Source: Gammaproteobacteria bacterium (GTDB lineage Bacteria; Pseudomonadota; Gammaproteobacteria; Arenicellales; Arenicellaceae). Taken from it: a stretch of DNA of 64,000 nt. The number at the start of each line of letters is the position of its first letter. The first letter of the stretch is position 1. The position numbers and the translations under genes are program-made. The notes below the pieces were generated by a model. It had not been told where the DNA came from and did no database searches. It saw only the letters and a program-made list of their open reading frames with translations. Below are positions 44,978 through 54,709 of the stretch, in pieces. The stretch is from the NCBI GenBank assembly GCA_017854775.1, contig JAFMHC010000002.1, positions 1 through 64,000 on the forward strand, in the 5' to 3' direction.

Positions 44978-45832
44978 CTAGTCTCCCGCTGAAGCAAAAT
45001 CGGCAGGGCTAATTTTATCCATATCGTCATAGTCTAGATTTTCGCCAGCCATGCCCCAGATAAACGTGTAGTTTGACGTACCGGCACCCGAATGAATCGA
45101 CCAAGTTGGCGATATAACAGCCTGTTCATTGGCCACCCAAATGTGCTTTGTTTCCTGTCGTGGCCCCATGAAATGGCATACCGCCTGATCTTCAGGAACT
45201 TCGAAATAAAAGTAGGTTTCCATGCGTCGGCCATGAGTATGCGCTGGCATTGTATTCCACACGCTGCCCGCTTTAAGCTCGGTCATACCCATCTGCAATT
45301 GGCAGGTTTCTACCAAACCAGTAACTAATAGCTTATTGATTACACGATGATTGGATGTCTCCAATGACCCTAACTCGACCTTAATTGCGTCATCCAAGCC
45401 GACCTTTTTAACCGGATAGCGATGATGGGCTGTGGCCGAATTTAGATACAACTTGGCAAGGTTTGACGGGTCAACACTTTCAAATGAAACTGCTTTTGTG
45501 CCAGCACCAACATACAAGGCTTCTTTGTATGCCAACTCATAGGTGTCACCATCAACGTTAACCAAAGCAGGCCCACCAACATTAATAATGCCAAGTTCAC
45601 GTCGATCGAGAAAATGTTTTGCTTTCAGTGGGTTTACCGCGTCGAGCTCTAGAGGGCCGTCAGCAGGGCAAGCCCCACCAACGATAAAGCGATCAATTTG
45701 CGTGTAAACCAGGTTAATTTCACCTGCTACAAAAAGCCCGTCTACATGAAAATTTTCTCTAAGACGAGCCATGTTGTAGTGCTCATAGTCTGCGGGATGC
45801 ACAGCATACCGCTCCTGATAATTTGTCGTCAT
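44978..45832 (-). CDS. kduI: 5-keto-4-deoxyuronate isomerase KduI
   Basis: This cupin-fold isomerase of about 284 residues converts 4-deoxy-L-threo-5-hexosulose uronate to DKII. The metal-binding cluster is NTMPAHTHGRRMETYFYFEV (His, His and Glu) plus a later His (CHFMG). The family N-terminus RYAVHPADYEHYNMARLRENF begins near residue 7. I start at ATG 45832 (MTTNYQERY); the open frame upstream to 45910 only overlaps the previous gene. It is four bases downstream of the DUF4861-GH105 gene and two bases before kduD. Confidence 0.95.
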   Translation of the reverse strand: MTTNYQERYAVHPADYEHYNMARLRENFHVDGLFVAGEINLVYTQIDRFIVGGACPADGPLELDAVNPLKAKHFLDRRELGIINVGGPALVNVDGDTYELAYKEALYVGAGTKAVSFESVDPSNLAKLYLNSATAHHRYPVKKVGLDDAIKVELGSLETSNHRVINKLLVTGLVETCQLQMGMTELKAGSVWNTMPAHTHGRRMETYFYFEVPEDQAVCHFMGPRQETKHIWVANEQAVISPTWSIHSGAGTSNYTFIWGMAGENLDYDDMDKISPADFASAGD

Positions 45833-45836
45833 AACC

Positions 45837-48257
45837 TTACTCTTTAATATTTGATAGTATTGAAATTTGCACGCCTGCCATGATTGCAGGAGCCAAGCCT
45901 TTAGGATCATTTGAAACTAGTCTTTCGCTCATGTAGTAGCGATAGCTGCCGTCACGGCCAAAACCCAAACCAGCCACTTCGCAAATATTATTTAGGTGAT
46001 ATGAACCGTCTGTATGAATTGAGACAAACTCCTTAACCAAGCCGTTATAAGCTTTCAGAGCCGGTTCCTTATATTGCTCTGGTAAGTAGCCCTGAATGAT
46101 ACCTTTAGCAAGAAAGTAAGTGAACATAGCGCTACCAGATGCTTCAAGGTAATTTCCCGGCGCGGTTGGCATATCCATAATTTGATACCACACTCCAGAC
46201 TCATCTTGAGTGCTTAGCAAGCTATTCGCCAACTCGGGAATAATATCTAATAGCGGTTGTCGCAAGTCTTGTCTATCTACCGGTATCACATCCAAGATGT
46301 CCACCAACGCCATGGCATACCAACCTAAACCACGCGACCAAACATAGCGTGACCTTCCAGTTTCAGGATCAGCCCAAACTTGCTGCTTAGCTTCATCCCA
46401 AGCATGAAAATACAAGCCTGTATCGGGGTCACGCAAATGGGCACGAGCTATCACAAACTCATTCACCGCTTCTTTCAATTTATGCTCGTCGTCTTGCATC
46501 AAACCGACTCCCGCTAAGAACGGCATCCCCATATACACGCCGTCTAACCACAACTGGTGGGGGTAACGTTTTTTGTGCCACAGCGCACCCTCTGAGGTTT
46601 TCGGGTGTTTCTCCAAAGACGACGCGAGAATATCAATCGCTGCTCGGTACTTTGCTTCACCGGTACGAGCGTATAATCGCTGAATCATCTTACCGCTATT
46701 GATATCGTCAATATTGTACTTGGTGGGCACGTAACCCTTAATCACTTCAACCGGATCAAGATAACTGTCCATCACGCGTTTAGCGTATTGGCTTAAATAC
46801 ACTTCTTTATTGACCTGCGCCACATCATCAAGCGCCTGCATTAACAAACCGGTGGTATAGGTCCATTGGGTTGTACGATCGCGCACATTATCAAATTTTC
46901 CATGGATTAAACTATCACCACGACGTTCGGTTTCAGACTTAGCCAATTGTGCTGATATTTCAAGCGCGCTCAAAGTCTGCAAACTGCGGGAACTCTGTGA
47001 CTGAATACGAAGGCGGGGAGCTAATGTACGGCGCTCGACTTCAGTCTCAAGGGCGGTAATAAATTGCTCGCGTGTTTGCACTCCATCTGTTTGACCAGAC
47101 CATAAGGCTCCAAAGGCATATTGCACATGGGTGCCACGAGGCTTAAGCACCACAACATAGCTATTTTGGTCTCGCGTTTGCTCAACAAAATCACGTTTTT
47201 TGAACATCAGCAGCATGCCTAAATTATCATCAAACAAGCTTTGCTTGCCAAAACTGGCTACATAACTCCAAGCTTCACCGGTAATATCGAGGTCACCGAT
47301 TAGCAATTCACTGCCTTCATGCGCAACCAATCCAATGGCGAGATTGTCGAGTGGCGCTGAAGTATTAAGATTTACATCGACCATCGGGCTTCCAGCACGC
47401 ATCGATAGATCTGCCTTCAGATCAACGGTCGATGAGCCTGTGTTCCATTGCTTATAGTCGATCGCCAATGCCGAATAAAGTGGGCCATTGACCGTCACCG
47501 TTGCTGAGCGCTGCTCTACCTTTGAAACAAATTCGACCTTCTCACCATTCCAAAAGCCATAACCACCAGCGCCTAGACTTGATCCAACTTTCAATATATC
47601 GGCACCCCAGTCGGCCATCTTGTGATAGCTGTCATAGCCGTCTTGGCCAACATTCTGCAGCACCATCTTTTCGGTTTTTTTACCAAAGATATCAAAGCCA
47701 TTACGCCAATCAAGATAGATTCGGTAACCTATCTGGTCACTTTCAATACCGGGGCCTTCATAGCGAATGTACTCACTATGGTCGGTGTATTGAGGCGGAG
47801 GAGTAATTTCGCTAACGTTGTTAAACTCGCCGCCAAGGTATTTTTTGCCCTGCCACTTGCCACCTTGCTTGATTGACACCTCGGCCTGAGTTCTAGTGAC
47901 CAACGGTTGCTCAACAACGTTATTATCAATAACAAATTCTTGTGTCTCATTTGCTTGAAGCTGGGTAACAAACAACACCTTGTCATGCTTTTTGTCGCCA
48001 TCCATGTCAACCATTTGTGTGGTCACTGGCTTGCCATTCAGCCAAACCTGCACGGCCTCACCGGCAACCGCACCTAATTCATTCATCGACACGCTAATCA
48101 CCGTATCAGGCCTTGCAAAGGTCGAAGGATTGGCTACGCTAATACGAGCAATTGCATCTACGGGTGCCGCATCATTCTGCCCAACAGTTTTGACTTCACC
48201 GGCACTGCAAGCGCTCGCGCCTAGCAGGAAAAAAGTGTTAATAAAAAGTTTTTTCAT
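45837..48257 (-). CDS. DUF4861-GH105 fusion, unsaturated galacturonyl/rhamnogalacturonyl hydrolase
   Basis: The 806-residue exported protein has a short signal with a possible lipobox (GASAC, Cys17). The N-terminal half (residues ~35-415) is beta-rich and matches the DUF4861 pattern found in pectin and alginate loci (YRIYLDWRNGFDIFGKK and GAGGYGFWNGEKVEF). The C-terminal half (~440-800) is GH105 with QLWLDGVYMGMPF, Asp572 matching the YteR catalytic acid. It removes the 4,5-unsaturated uronate left by lyases. It is 19 bases after the TRAP large permease gene and four bases before kduI. Its GH105 half is paralogous to the third domain of the protein at 40287. Confidence 0.9.
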   Translation of the reverse strand: MKKLFINTFFLLGASACSAGEVKTVGQNDAAPVDAIARISVANPSTFARPDTVISVSMNELGAVAGEAVQVWLNGKPVTTQMVDMDGDKKHDKVLFVTQLQANETQEFVIDNNVVEQPLVTRTQAEVSIKQGGKWQGKKYLGGEFNNVSEITPPPQYTDHSEYIRYEGPGIESDQIGYRIYLDWRNGFDIFGKKTEKMVLQNVGQDGYDSYHKMADWGADILKVGSSLGAGGYGFWNGEKVEFVSKVEQRSATVTVNGPLYSALAIDYKQWNTGSSTVDLKADLSMRAGSPMVDVNLNTSAPLDNLAIGLVAHEGSELLIGDLDITGEAWSYVASFGKQSLFDDNLGMLLMFKKRDFVEQTRDQNSYVVVLKPRGTHVQYAFGALWSGQTDGVQTREQFITALETEVERRTLAPRLRIQSQSSRSLQTLSALEISAQLAKSETERRGDSLIHGKFDNVRDRTTQWTYTTGLLMQALDDVAQVNKEVYLSQYAKRVMDSYLDPVEVIKGYVPTKYNIDDINSGKMIQRLYARTGEAKYRAAIDILASSLEKHPKTSEGALWHKKRYPHQLWLDGVYMGMPFLAGVGLMQDDEHKLKEAVNEFVIARAHLRDPDTGLYFHAWDEAKQQVWADPETGRSRYVWSRGLGWYAMALVDILDVIPVDRQDLRQPLLDIIPELANSLLSTQDESGVWYQIMDMPTAPGNYLEASGSAMFTYFLAKGIIQGYLPEQYKEPALKAYNGLVKEFVSIHTDGSYHLNNICEVAGLGFGRDGSYRYYMSERLVSNDPKGLAPAIMAGVQISILSNIKE

Positions 48258-48276
48258 TGTTTAGATCCGTTAGAAA

Positions 48277-49572
48277 TTAGTCAATCAAACCAAATGCTCT
48301 TGGCAACCATTCGCTTAGCCCTGGCACGTAAGTTACCGCCAGTAGCGCTAGAAACATTGCAATGTACATCGGCATAAGAGGCTTAACGATAGATGCGACA
48401 CGAGTCTTACCGACCGCACAGGCGACAAACAAAACGCTGCCCACTGGCGGGGTGCATAAACCAATCGATAAATTAAGCACCATCATGATGCCGAAATGTA
48501 GCGGAGTCATGCCCAAGGCGACCGCCACTGGCAATAAAATAGGAGTGAAAATAAGCACCGCTGGCGTCATATCTAAGAACGCACCAACCATCAATAGAAT
48601 CAGGTTTATGATCAGCAACACAACAATCGGATTATCACTCAGAGCTAATAGCGTTTGAGCCGCCAATGTTGGAATGTTCTCGTACGCCAGAATCCAAGAC
48701 ATCGCAGTCGAAGTTGCTATCAGCAACATCACGATAGCGGTAGTTTTTGCTGATTTAACCAGCACCTCATAAAGCTCGGATACCGCTATTTCTCGATAGA
48801 TAAATACCGATAAACCCAAGGCGTATAAAACTGCTACGGCACCGGCTTCAGTAGCGGTAAAAATGCCGCCCAATATTCCGCCAATCACCAAAACGATTAA
48901 AAACAGACTTGGCAACGCGGCCATGGTACTTTTTATCACCGTGGCTATTCGAACCCGCTCACCGCGAGGAAAGTTGTATTTCTTAGCGTATACGGCACTC
49001 ACCAACATCAAACCAAAAGCGACCAACATACCAGGCAGATACCCGCCAACAAAAAGTGCCGATATTGAAATTCCTCCACTGGCAACTGCATACACAATCA
49101 AGATATTACTCGGCGGTATCAACAGCCCTGTAGTTGACGAGGCAGCGGTCAGCGCGGCATTAAATTCCTTCGGATAACCGTCCTTTTCCATTACTGGCAT
49201 CATGAAGCTACCAATCGCCGATGTGGCGGCGACAGCAGAACCCGAAATGGCACCAAAAAGTGTGCACGAAATCACGTTAACAAAGGCTAAACCACCAGGC
49301 AACATACCCACTAGCGAGCGAGCAAAGTCGATTAATCGACGCGCGATTCCGCCCTGCCCCATTAACTGACCGGAGAGAATGAAAAAAGGGATCGCTAATA
49401 ATGAAAAACTATCGAGGCCGCCAGCCATTCGTTGTGCCACGGTGGTCAATGCAGGCAGTGCATCAACCGATAGCAACATAGTACACACGGTGGCGATGCC
49501 AATTGAAAAGGCAATCGGTACGCCGAGTATCAGCAATACAGCAAATACAAGGAGTAGAACTAAAATGGTCAT
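48277..49572 (-). CDS. TRAP transporter large permease (DctM family)
   Basis: The 431-residue membrane protein with about 12 helices is the ion-coupled transport subunit of a TRAP system. GVPIAFSIGIA (residues ~18-28), GLLIPPSNILIVYAVASG and the C-terminal GLCTPPVGSVLFVACAVG are family hallmarks. It overlaps the small permease stop by four bases. With the binding protein and kdu genes, the likely substrate is an unsaturated uronate, galacturonate or a short pectin product. Confidence 0.94.
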   Translation of the reverse strand: MTILVLLLVFAVLLILGVPIAFSIGIATVCTMLLSVDALPALTTVAQRMAGGLDSFSLLAIPFFILSGQLMGQGGIARRLIDFARSLVGMLPGGLAFVNVISCTLFGAISGSAVAATSAIGSFMMPVMEKDGYPKEFNAALTAASSTTGLLIPPSNILIVYAVASGGISISALFVGGYLPGMLVAFGLMLVSAVYAKKYNFPRGERVRIATVIKSTMAALPSLFLIVLVIGGILGGIFTATEAGAVAVLYALGLSVFIYREIAVSELYEVLVKSAKTTAIVMLLIATSTAMSWILAYENIPTLAAQTLLALSDNPIVVLLIINLILLMVGAFLDMTPAVLIFTPILLPVAVALGMTPLHFGIMMVLNLSIGLCTPPVGSVLFVACAVGKTRVASIVKPLMPMYIAMFLALLAVTYVPGLSEWLPRAFGLID

Positions 49573-50039
49573 ACGACAACCTCACTGGAATCATTCAACA
49601 GCGAGACAACACTGTAATAGACAATTAACACACCGCTGAGCGGAAGCACTGAATAGACGTAAGCCATCGGTAAGCCGAGTACGGCGGTGCTCTGTTTTAG
49701 CTCATAGGTAAGCTGCACCAAAGCGCCACCACCGATCACTAAAACAGCCAAGCCGAAGAGACCGCAACAGATATCACTAAAGATACGCAAGCGTAGCCTC
49801 CCAATATTACCAAATCTTTGTTCTAGAATATCCAGCCCTAGATGCGCTTTTTCACGATATGCATAGACGCCACCAAGCAAACCAACCCATATTAGCAAGG
49901 TAAGCGCCACCTCCTCTGTCCAAGCACTAGGGTCGCCAAGGATATAGCGCGAGAGCACTTGCCATGCGACTACCACCACCATCATCGCCATGCAAAGCGC
50001 AACTAAAAAACGGACACTCTTATCAAGAAATTTGGTCAT
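49569..50039 (-). CDS. TRAP transporter small permease (DctQ family)
   Basis: This product of about 156 residues has four membrane helices. Its typical stretch WQVLSRYILGDPSAWTEEVA matches small TRAP permeases, as does YREKAHLGLDIL. It joins the binding protein to the large permease. ATG 50039 (MTKFLDKS) has an AGGAG ribosome site six bases upstream, so it is preferred over the earlier frame start. It lies ten bases after the binding-protein gene. Confidence 0.92.
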   Translation of the reverse strand: MTKFLDKSVRFLVALCMAMMVVVVAWQVLSRYILGDPSAWTEEVALTLLIWVGLLGGVYAYREKAHLGLDILEQRFGNIGRLRLRIFSDICCGLFGLAVLVIGGGALVQLTYELKQSTAVLGLPMAYVYSVLPLSGVLIVYYSVVSLLNDSSEVVV

Positions 50040-50049
50040 AGTAGTACTC

Positions 50050-51033
50050 CTATAGAGCGTCAATCGAATTAAGCACGTCGCCGATCGGGGTTCCCTGATA
50101 CGCGGCCTTCATTTCTTTCACAGATTCGATAAACGGGGCTTTGTCTGGCCGGATGATTTCTACTCCACTTGCTTCGATTGCCGCCAACGCGTCATCGCTG
50201 GCTTTCTGCCAAAGCTCACCTTGAAATTTAACGCTGTCGTCAGCCGCTTGCTGCAACCAAACTTGTTGCTCGCCATTAAGGCTATTCCATATGTGCAAAC
50301 TCATTAACAAGATGTCTGGTACAAAAGTGTGCTCATCCAGAGTGTAATATTTGCTAACCTCATATTGACGAGAGTCATACAAGCTGGGCGGATTATTTTC
50401 AGCGCCATCGACCACGCCTTGCTGTAAAGACGCATATAGCTCGCCCCATGAAATTGGGGTCGCTGCACCGCCCATGGCGGCAATCATATCGACTGAAGTT
50501 TGACTTTTTTGAACTCTGATCTTTAAGCCTTTTAAGTCTTCGGGAGTAGTGACTCGCTTTTCAGTAGTATAGAAACTTCGACTTCCGGCATCGTAGTAAC
50601 CCATGCCGCGTAGGCGTACTTTTTGCGGCGCCAATAAGAGCGAGCGACCTATTTCGGAGGTGAGTACTTTTTTGAAATGAGCTTCGCTCCTGAAAACGTA
50701 TGGCAAGCTAAAGACTTTCATTTCAGGCACGAAACTTTCAAGCGGGCTAGACGAAACCTTGGTCATTGCAAGGCTGCCAATTTGCAGCAATTCAACTAAT
50801 TGCCGCTCCGAGCCTAGCTGACCACTTGGGTAGATTTCTATCGTAAGCTTACCGGCCGAATAAAGAGCCACTCTATCAGCCATATGAACCATCGCCTTAT
50901 GCACTGCAGACCCGGTATCAAGCGCGTGACCTAGCTTCAATATTGTAACGTCGTCTTTCGCTTTACACGACGCGACCAATATAAGCAGCGAAACCAGCAG
51001 CACCTTGTTAAAAAATTTAACCGAAAAAACCAT
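50050..51033 (-). CDS. TRAP transporter substrate-binding protein (DctP family), lipoprotein
   Basis: The product of about 327 residues is periplasmic. The signal ends in LILVASC, a lipobox, so it is probably a lipoprotein, which is less usual for DctP proteins. LGHALDTGSAVHKAM, the conserved GLKIRVQKSQTSVDMIAAMG with the carboxylate-binding Arg, and EVSKYYTLDEH follow the family order. It captures a uronate-type acid for the TRAP permease. The start is ATG 51033 or GTG 51045; GAGGAG lies between them. It is the first gene of the leftward pectin operon, with a predicted LacI site 83 bases upstream. Confidence 0.92.
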   Translation of the reverse strand: MVFSVKFFNKVLLVSLLILVASCKAKDDVTILKLGHALDTGSAVHKAMVHMADRVALYSAGKLTIEIYPSGQLGSERQLVELLQIGSLAMTKVSSSPLESFVPEMKVFSLPYVFRSEAHFKKVLTSEIGRSLLLAPQKVRLRGMGYYDAGSRSFYTTEKRVTTPEDLKGLKIRVQKSQTSVDMIAAMGGAATPISWGELYASLQQGVVDGAENNPPSLYDSRQYEVSKYYTLDEHTFVPDILLMSLHIWNSLNGEQQVWLQQAADDSVKFQGELWQKASDDALAAIEASGVEIIRPDKAPFIESVKEMKAAYQGTPIGDVLNSIDAL

Positions 51034-51115
51034 TCTCCTCACCACGTCGGTATAACCGACTATTTTTACCGTCTGCTAATGCAGTTCTTATTTTTATTAG
51101 TATATATTATTTATT

Positions 51116-51131
51116 TTGCCACCGGTAGCAA
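51116..51131. promoter_or_regulatory. LacI-type operator upstream of the TRAP-kdu operon
   Basis: TTGCCACCGGTAGCAA, a partial palindrome centred on CCGG, lies 83 bases before the dctP-like start. The same 16 bases occur exactly at 55982-55997. It is the probable binding site of the LacI regulator at 54710. Confidence 0.8.
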
Positions 51132-51334
51132 TTAACAATTCAATTTCTCCTTGAATTTTCATTAAAACCGTATCAGCCATGCCAAAAACTACCGCGTCAA
51201 TGCAGTTCAGGCACCCATATTAATAGACATTATCAGAAAGACACCTAACTAAAGGTGTTATGAACTAAAGCACAGATTAGTACTGAAAAATCCACGCTTA
51301 GATTAGCTGGCAATCGGTCACGCACAAAACAAGA

Positions 51335-51366
51335 AATCCCCGACCAGCATCCGCTGGCCAGGGATT
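51335..51366 (-). terminator. Rho-independent terminator of the TonB receptor gene
   Basis: AATCCC and CCAGC pair with GCTGG and GGGATT around an ATCC loop and a small internal bulge. On the minus strand the hairpin is followed by TTTCTTGTTTTG, a T-rich tail. It lies 32 bases past the receptor stop. Confidence 0.8.
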
Positions 51367-51397
51367 GCAAAGCCGTTTTAAAGGCTAAGCTTGGGGG

Positions 51398-54097
51398 CTA
51401 GAAGTTTGCTCGAACACCTGCAAAGAACTGACGCCCCGTACTATTGTATTCGCGAACTAGGTTTTGAGAACCGTTACCTGTAGTGTAACGACGCTCAAAC
51501 TCATCAGTTAGATTGATAACTTCAAAGGTAAACGTAACCGAATCATTGAAATTATAGAATGCACTGAAATCGACGTGCGTAGGTCCAGTGGTATTTTCAG
51601 AAAAGTTTCCGTTACTACCAATATTTCGAGTCACATAATCATCACGATTATTAGCTGAAATTCGCGCACCATATACATCTGTTTCATAATACATAGTGAA
51701 GTTATACGAATTTTCCGAAAGACCTTCTAATGGCGCAACTGTATCAACACCAGATCGAGTCACAATAGTCTCGGCATCAACGTACGAAAAGTTCATCAGC
51801 ACACCTAGATTACTAAGGGCGCCTGGCAAGAAGCTTAATGCCTGTTGGTAGGCAATTTCAAATCCATCTAACTTAGTGCCTTGAGTATTCGCCGAGGTGC
51901 TGTAACGCCAAATAATGCTCGGGTCAAGTAACGCCGGCTGGCTAGGAAAAATAGCACTGACCACGGTTTGATCTTCCGGCCGTAGTGGCTCGAAAGTAGT
52001 CGGCGAAGAAATAAAGCTATCTATATCTTTGGTAAAGTAACTAAATGCCAACACACCTTCTTCGGCAAAGTACCATTCTAATGCCAAATTCAAATCATCA
52101 GACACTAACGGCTCAAGCTGAGTGTTGCCGCCACTGATTGTAAAGTTCACATCGGTATAATCTTTCGACGGTGCCAAGCTATTTAAACCAGGGCGTGTCA
52201 ATGTGCGCGCTAAGCCGGCTCTAAACACTAAATCTTCAGTCACATCGTAGGCGATATTTAGCGATGGCAAGAACTCACTGTAATCATTCGTTTCAACATT
52301 AGCCGTATTAGTATCTAAAAAGCCCGTTGCTGTTACGTCAGTTTCTACATAACGGCCACCTAGATTAAGCTTAAATCCACGCCCACCAATTGTGGTGTCC
52401 AAGTTATAATCGACATATATGGCGGTTGTTTCCTCTTCAATAGTCCACGTTGGTATGCCTGGTCCGCGACGGGCAATGTATGGGCCTTCGCCAAATGCGG
52501 GTACGGCTCGATCAAAATCCAGAACTAAGAAGTTTAACTCTGTCGCAGAACCGTGACTGCCAGTATCATTGTAATTAAAGACCGTACCTAAATCAGCCAA
52601 ATTTCTAGGGTCGTTTGATGCTCGCTCTCCCTCCAATGCGTCAACCACACGATCATTCATCATCGCGCCAATCTCTACACTACTGGTGTCACCAAGCTGC
52701 CAATCAAAATCTAAGCGAATGGTATCATTTTGACGGTCCACGCTGTCTCGTCGCATCCGCTCGCCGTCTAGGATCACAAAATTATCGACACTGGTCACAT
52801 CGATATCATAGTCAATTGCAGCTACGTCGGCATTACCAGTAAAATCATAAGAGAAGTTGGTGCCTATTGGCGTCTCAATATTGACTCTGAATATATCACC
52901 TTCATAATCAGAGCTAGCCGTGCCAATCATACCGCTGATAGTCATGCGGTCATTCAGGGTGTAATCGAAATCCAGAGTAAACTGATCAAAATCAGTAGTA
53001 TCAAGGTTTTGGCGACTCTCTGTACGTAAACCTACTCCATCAAAATTGCCCGCTAATGCCACTATTCCGGTACTGTCTAGGGTAACAGTGTTAGGTGTGA
53101 TAGCAGGGTATCCGAACGCACCACTACGTCGAAACTCAGCAAAGGAATTATAGCTATTGGTCTGTGATTCAAATTCGGAATGAACCCAGTTAACCCCCAA
53201 GGTCAGGTCATCTGATGGCTTAAATTGGACCGCTGCGCTGAGGCCTAAACGATCTTGCTCATGACGAAAACTGTCTTGTCTTGGCAAGCGTGGAAACCAA
53301 ACATTGCTTAGATCGACACCATTTAACACATTGTTTGCAGCAAAAGGGCGGTCAGGCTGAGCCCACCGAACTGTACCAAAACCGTCTTGATCAGTTGTTC
53401 GCTCAGTGTATGCGACGGAGAATAAGTAACCGAATGTCTCGTCGTCGTTGGTGTCGCTGATTGTTGCTGTTAGTCGCGGGTCTGTTTCTTCGGATAGATC
53501 GTTATAGCCGAGCTGCGCTGACACTGAGGCATTAAAGCCAGGCTTATCAAGCGGACGGAGTGTGTATAGATCAACACTGCCGGCAATACCGCCCTCTTCA
53601 ATAGAGGCGGTGGGCGCTTTATTGATATCAATTCGGCTAAACAATTCAGCCGAGAAAACATTAAAATCGAAACTTCGGCTTCTATTGGTGCCACCAGAAC
53701 TGTCCAATCCGCCGGTTGACGCCGGCACTTCCATGCCATTCAAGGTAACATGGGTAAAGCCGGCTCCAAGCCCCCGCAACGAAACCTGTCGACCCTCGCC
53801 GCCTTGACGCACGATGGTTACGCCAGGAACCCGTTGTATTGCTTCGGCTAAATTCAGATCAGGCATTTTACCTATATCTTCACTTATAATACTTTCGCGC
53901 GCATTGACCGAACTTCTCTTTAGATCAGTGGCTCTTTTCAAACTTGATCGAAAACCGGTAACCACCACTTCTTCTAAAGTTTCTATCGAATCATTTTCTG
54001 TATTCTGGGCAAATACTGGCGCCGAAGCTGCCACAAGCACTCCACTGCCTACAGCCAGTGCAATTGCACGTGATATTGAATTTAACCGATGTCGCAT
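51398..54097 (-). CDS. TonB-dependent receptor, probable pectin-oligosaccharide importer
   Basis: The 899-residue outer-membrane channel has a signal peptide (residues 1-30, cleavage after VFAQ). LEEVVVTGFRSSLKRATDLKR, IGKMPDLNLAEAIQRVPGV and GEGRQVSLRGLG mark the TonB_Xanth_Caul subgroup, which serves mainly carbohydrates. The barrel ends with GRQFFAGVRANF, a standard C-terminal aromatic signature. Placement between the TRAP-kdu operon and the LacI/GH28 operon, and two candidate operators upstream, point to oligogalacturonides or rhamnogalacturonan fragments as ligand. Substrate is inferred from context. Confidence 0.93.
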   Translation of the reverse strand: MRHRLNSISRAIALAVGSGVLVAASAPVFAQNTENDSIETLEEVVVTGFRSSLKRATDLKRSSVNARESIISEDIGKMPDLNLAEAIQRVPGVTIVRQGGEGRQVSLRGLGAGFTHVTLNGMEVPASTGGLDSSGGTNRSRSFDFNVFSAELFSRIDINKAPTASIEEGGIAGSVDLYTLRPLDKPGFNASVSAQLGYNDLSEETDPRLTATISDTNDDETFGYLFSVAYTERTTDQDGFGTVRWAQPDRPFAANNVLNGVDLSNVWFPRLPRQDSFRHEQDRLGLSAAVQFKPSDDLTLGVNWVHSEFESQTNSYNSFAEFRRSGAFGYPAITPNTVTLDSTGIVALAGNFDGVGLRTESRQNLDTTDFDQFTLDFDYTLNDRMTISGMIGTASSDYEGDIFRVNIETPIGTNFSYDFTGNADVAAIDYDIDVTSVDNFVILDGERMRRDSVDRQNDTIRLDFDWQLGDTSSVEIGAMMNDRVVDALEGERASNDPRNLADLGTVFNYNDTGSHGSATELNFLVLDFDRAVPAFGEGPYIARRGPGIPTWTIEEETTAIYVDYNLDTTIGGRGFKLNLGGRYVETDVTATGFLDTNTANVETNDYSEFLPSLNIAYDVTEDLVFRAGLARTLTRPGLNSLAPSKDYTDVNFTISGGNTQLEPLVSDDLNLALEWYFAEEGVLAFSYFTKDIDSFISSPTTFEPLRPEDQTVVSAIFPSQPALLDPSIIWRYSTSANTQGTKLDGFEIAYQQALSFLPGALSNLGVLMNFSYVDAETIVTRSGVDTVAPLEGLSENSYNFTMYYETDVYGARISANNRDDYVTRNIGSNGNFSENTTGPTHVDFSAFYNFNDSVTFTFEVINLTDEFERRYTTGNGSQNLVREYNSTGRQFFAGVRANF

Positions 54098-54249
54098 ATT
54101 TTTCTCCTCTGATATTAATGTATATCGTAGTTATTTGAGTGATTTGACTAAACAAGAATCTTTTTCACCCTATTTTTCTACAGCCTTACTCTTGAAAACC
54201 ATGAATCATCGACATGATTCACAAATTTCAATCAAAATGCAAGACAAAA

Positions 54250-54263
54250 TGCCATCGGTGGCA
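54250..54263. promoter_or_regulatory. LacI-type operator upstream of the TonB receptor gene
   Basis: TGCCATCGGTGGCA has perfect five-base arms (TGCCA/TGGCA) and matches the other sites of the locus. It is 153 bases from the receptor start. Confidence 0.7.
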
Positions 54264-54446
54264 TAATTATTTTCTAGAAGGAAATCTACTGGGTTTTTTA
54301 ATGGAAAACCACAAGATTGACATCAAGCAATTGATTAATATTACTATTTTTTACAGAAAAACAACCTAAATATACAAAATAGAGCAAAAAAAATATTAAT
54401 AAATACTATATATATGATATTTAAATTGGAGTATGTAGCTATAAAT

Positions 54447-54460
54447 TGCTAACGGTAGCA
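54447..54460. promoter_or_regulatory. LacI-type operator in the receptor/lacI region
   Basis: TGCTAACGGTAGCA has perfect five-base arms (TGCTA/TAGCA). It lies between the divergent receptor and lacI genes, so it may serve autoregulation. Confidence 0.7.
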
Positions 54461-54709
54461 TTTGTTTTTTGGCTCAGACGGGTTACGATCCATCACCGAG
54501 TTAGTATAGTGTCTAGTAAGATAGTTTTGAATAAAGCATATGCTTTATGACTTTCAGCTCATACCACCCAAGAATAAAAGGCGAAGCAAACATTTGAAAA
54601 AGAACACCTTAACCAATAGTGTATGCTCGAATGGAAACCTCAGCTATTCTCGAATAGCAGACTATTGTTAACCATGCCAATCACCACCTACGTTAGACTA
54701 GAACTCTGA

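Larger units (their letters stand above)
51046..51397. other. Intergenic region between TRAP operon and TonB receptor
   Basis: These 352 bases contain the operator at 51116-51131, an A/T-rich promoter region for the TRAP operon and the receptor terminator at 51335-51366. No gene was seen. Confidence 0.6.
54098..54709. promoter_or_regulatory. Divergent TonB receptor/lacI regulatory region
   Basis: These 612 bases hold no gene. They contain two LacI-type sites (54250 and 54447), a hairpin-like inverted repeat TGAATCAT-CGAC-ATGATTCA (54202-54221) and an 18-bp perfect palindrome ATAAAGCATATGCTTTAT (54531-54548). Long A/T runs at 54340-54425 probably include promoters. The region appears to carry sites for more than one regulator. 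Confidence 0.6.

Noticed and set aside
45833-45910. N-terminal extension of KduI (MILKAWLLQSW...)
   Set aside because: It overlaps the end of the preceding gene, is not part of the family and the ATG at 45832 gives the usual N-terminus.
53814-54266. Plus-strand open frame of 150 codons over the TonB receptor start
   Set aside because: It is mostly antisense to the receptor signal and plug region; the part outside covers the operator region. No family features.
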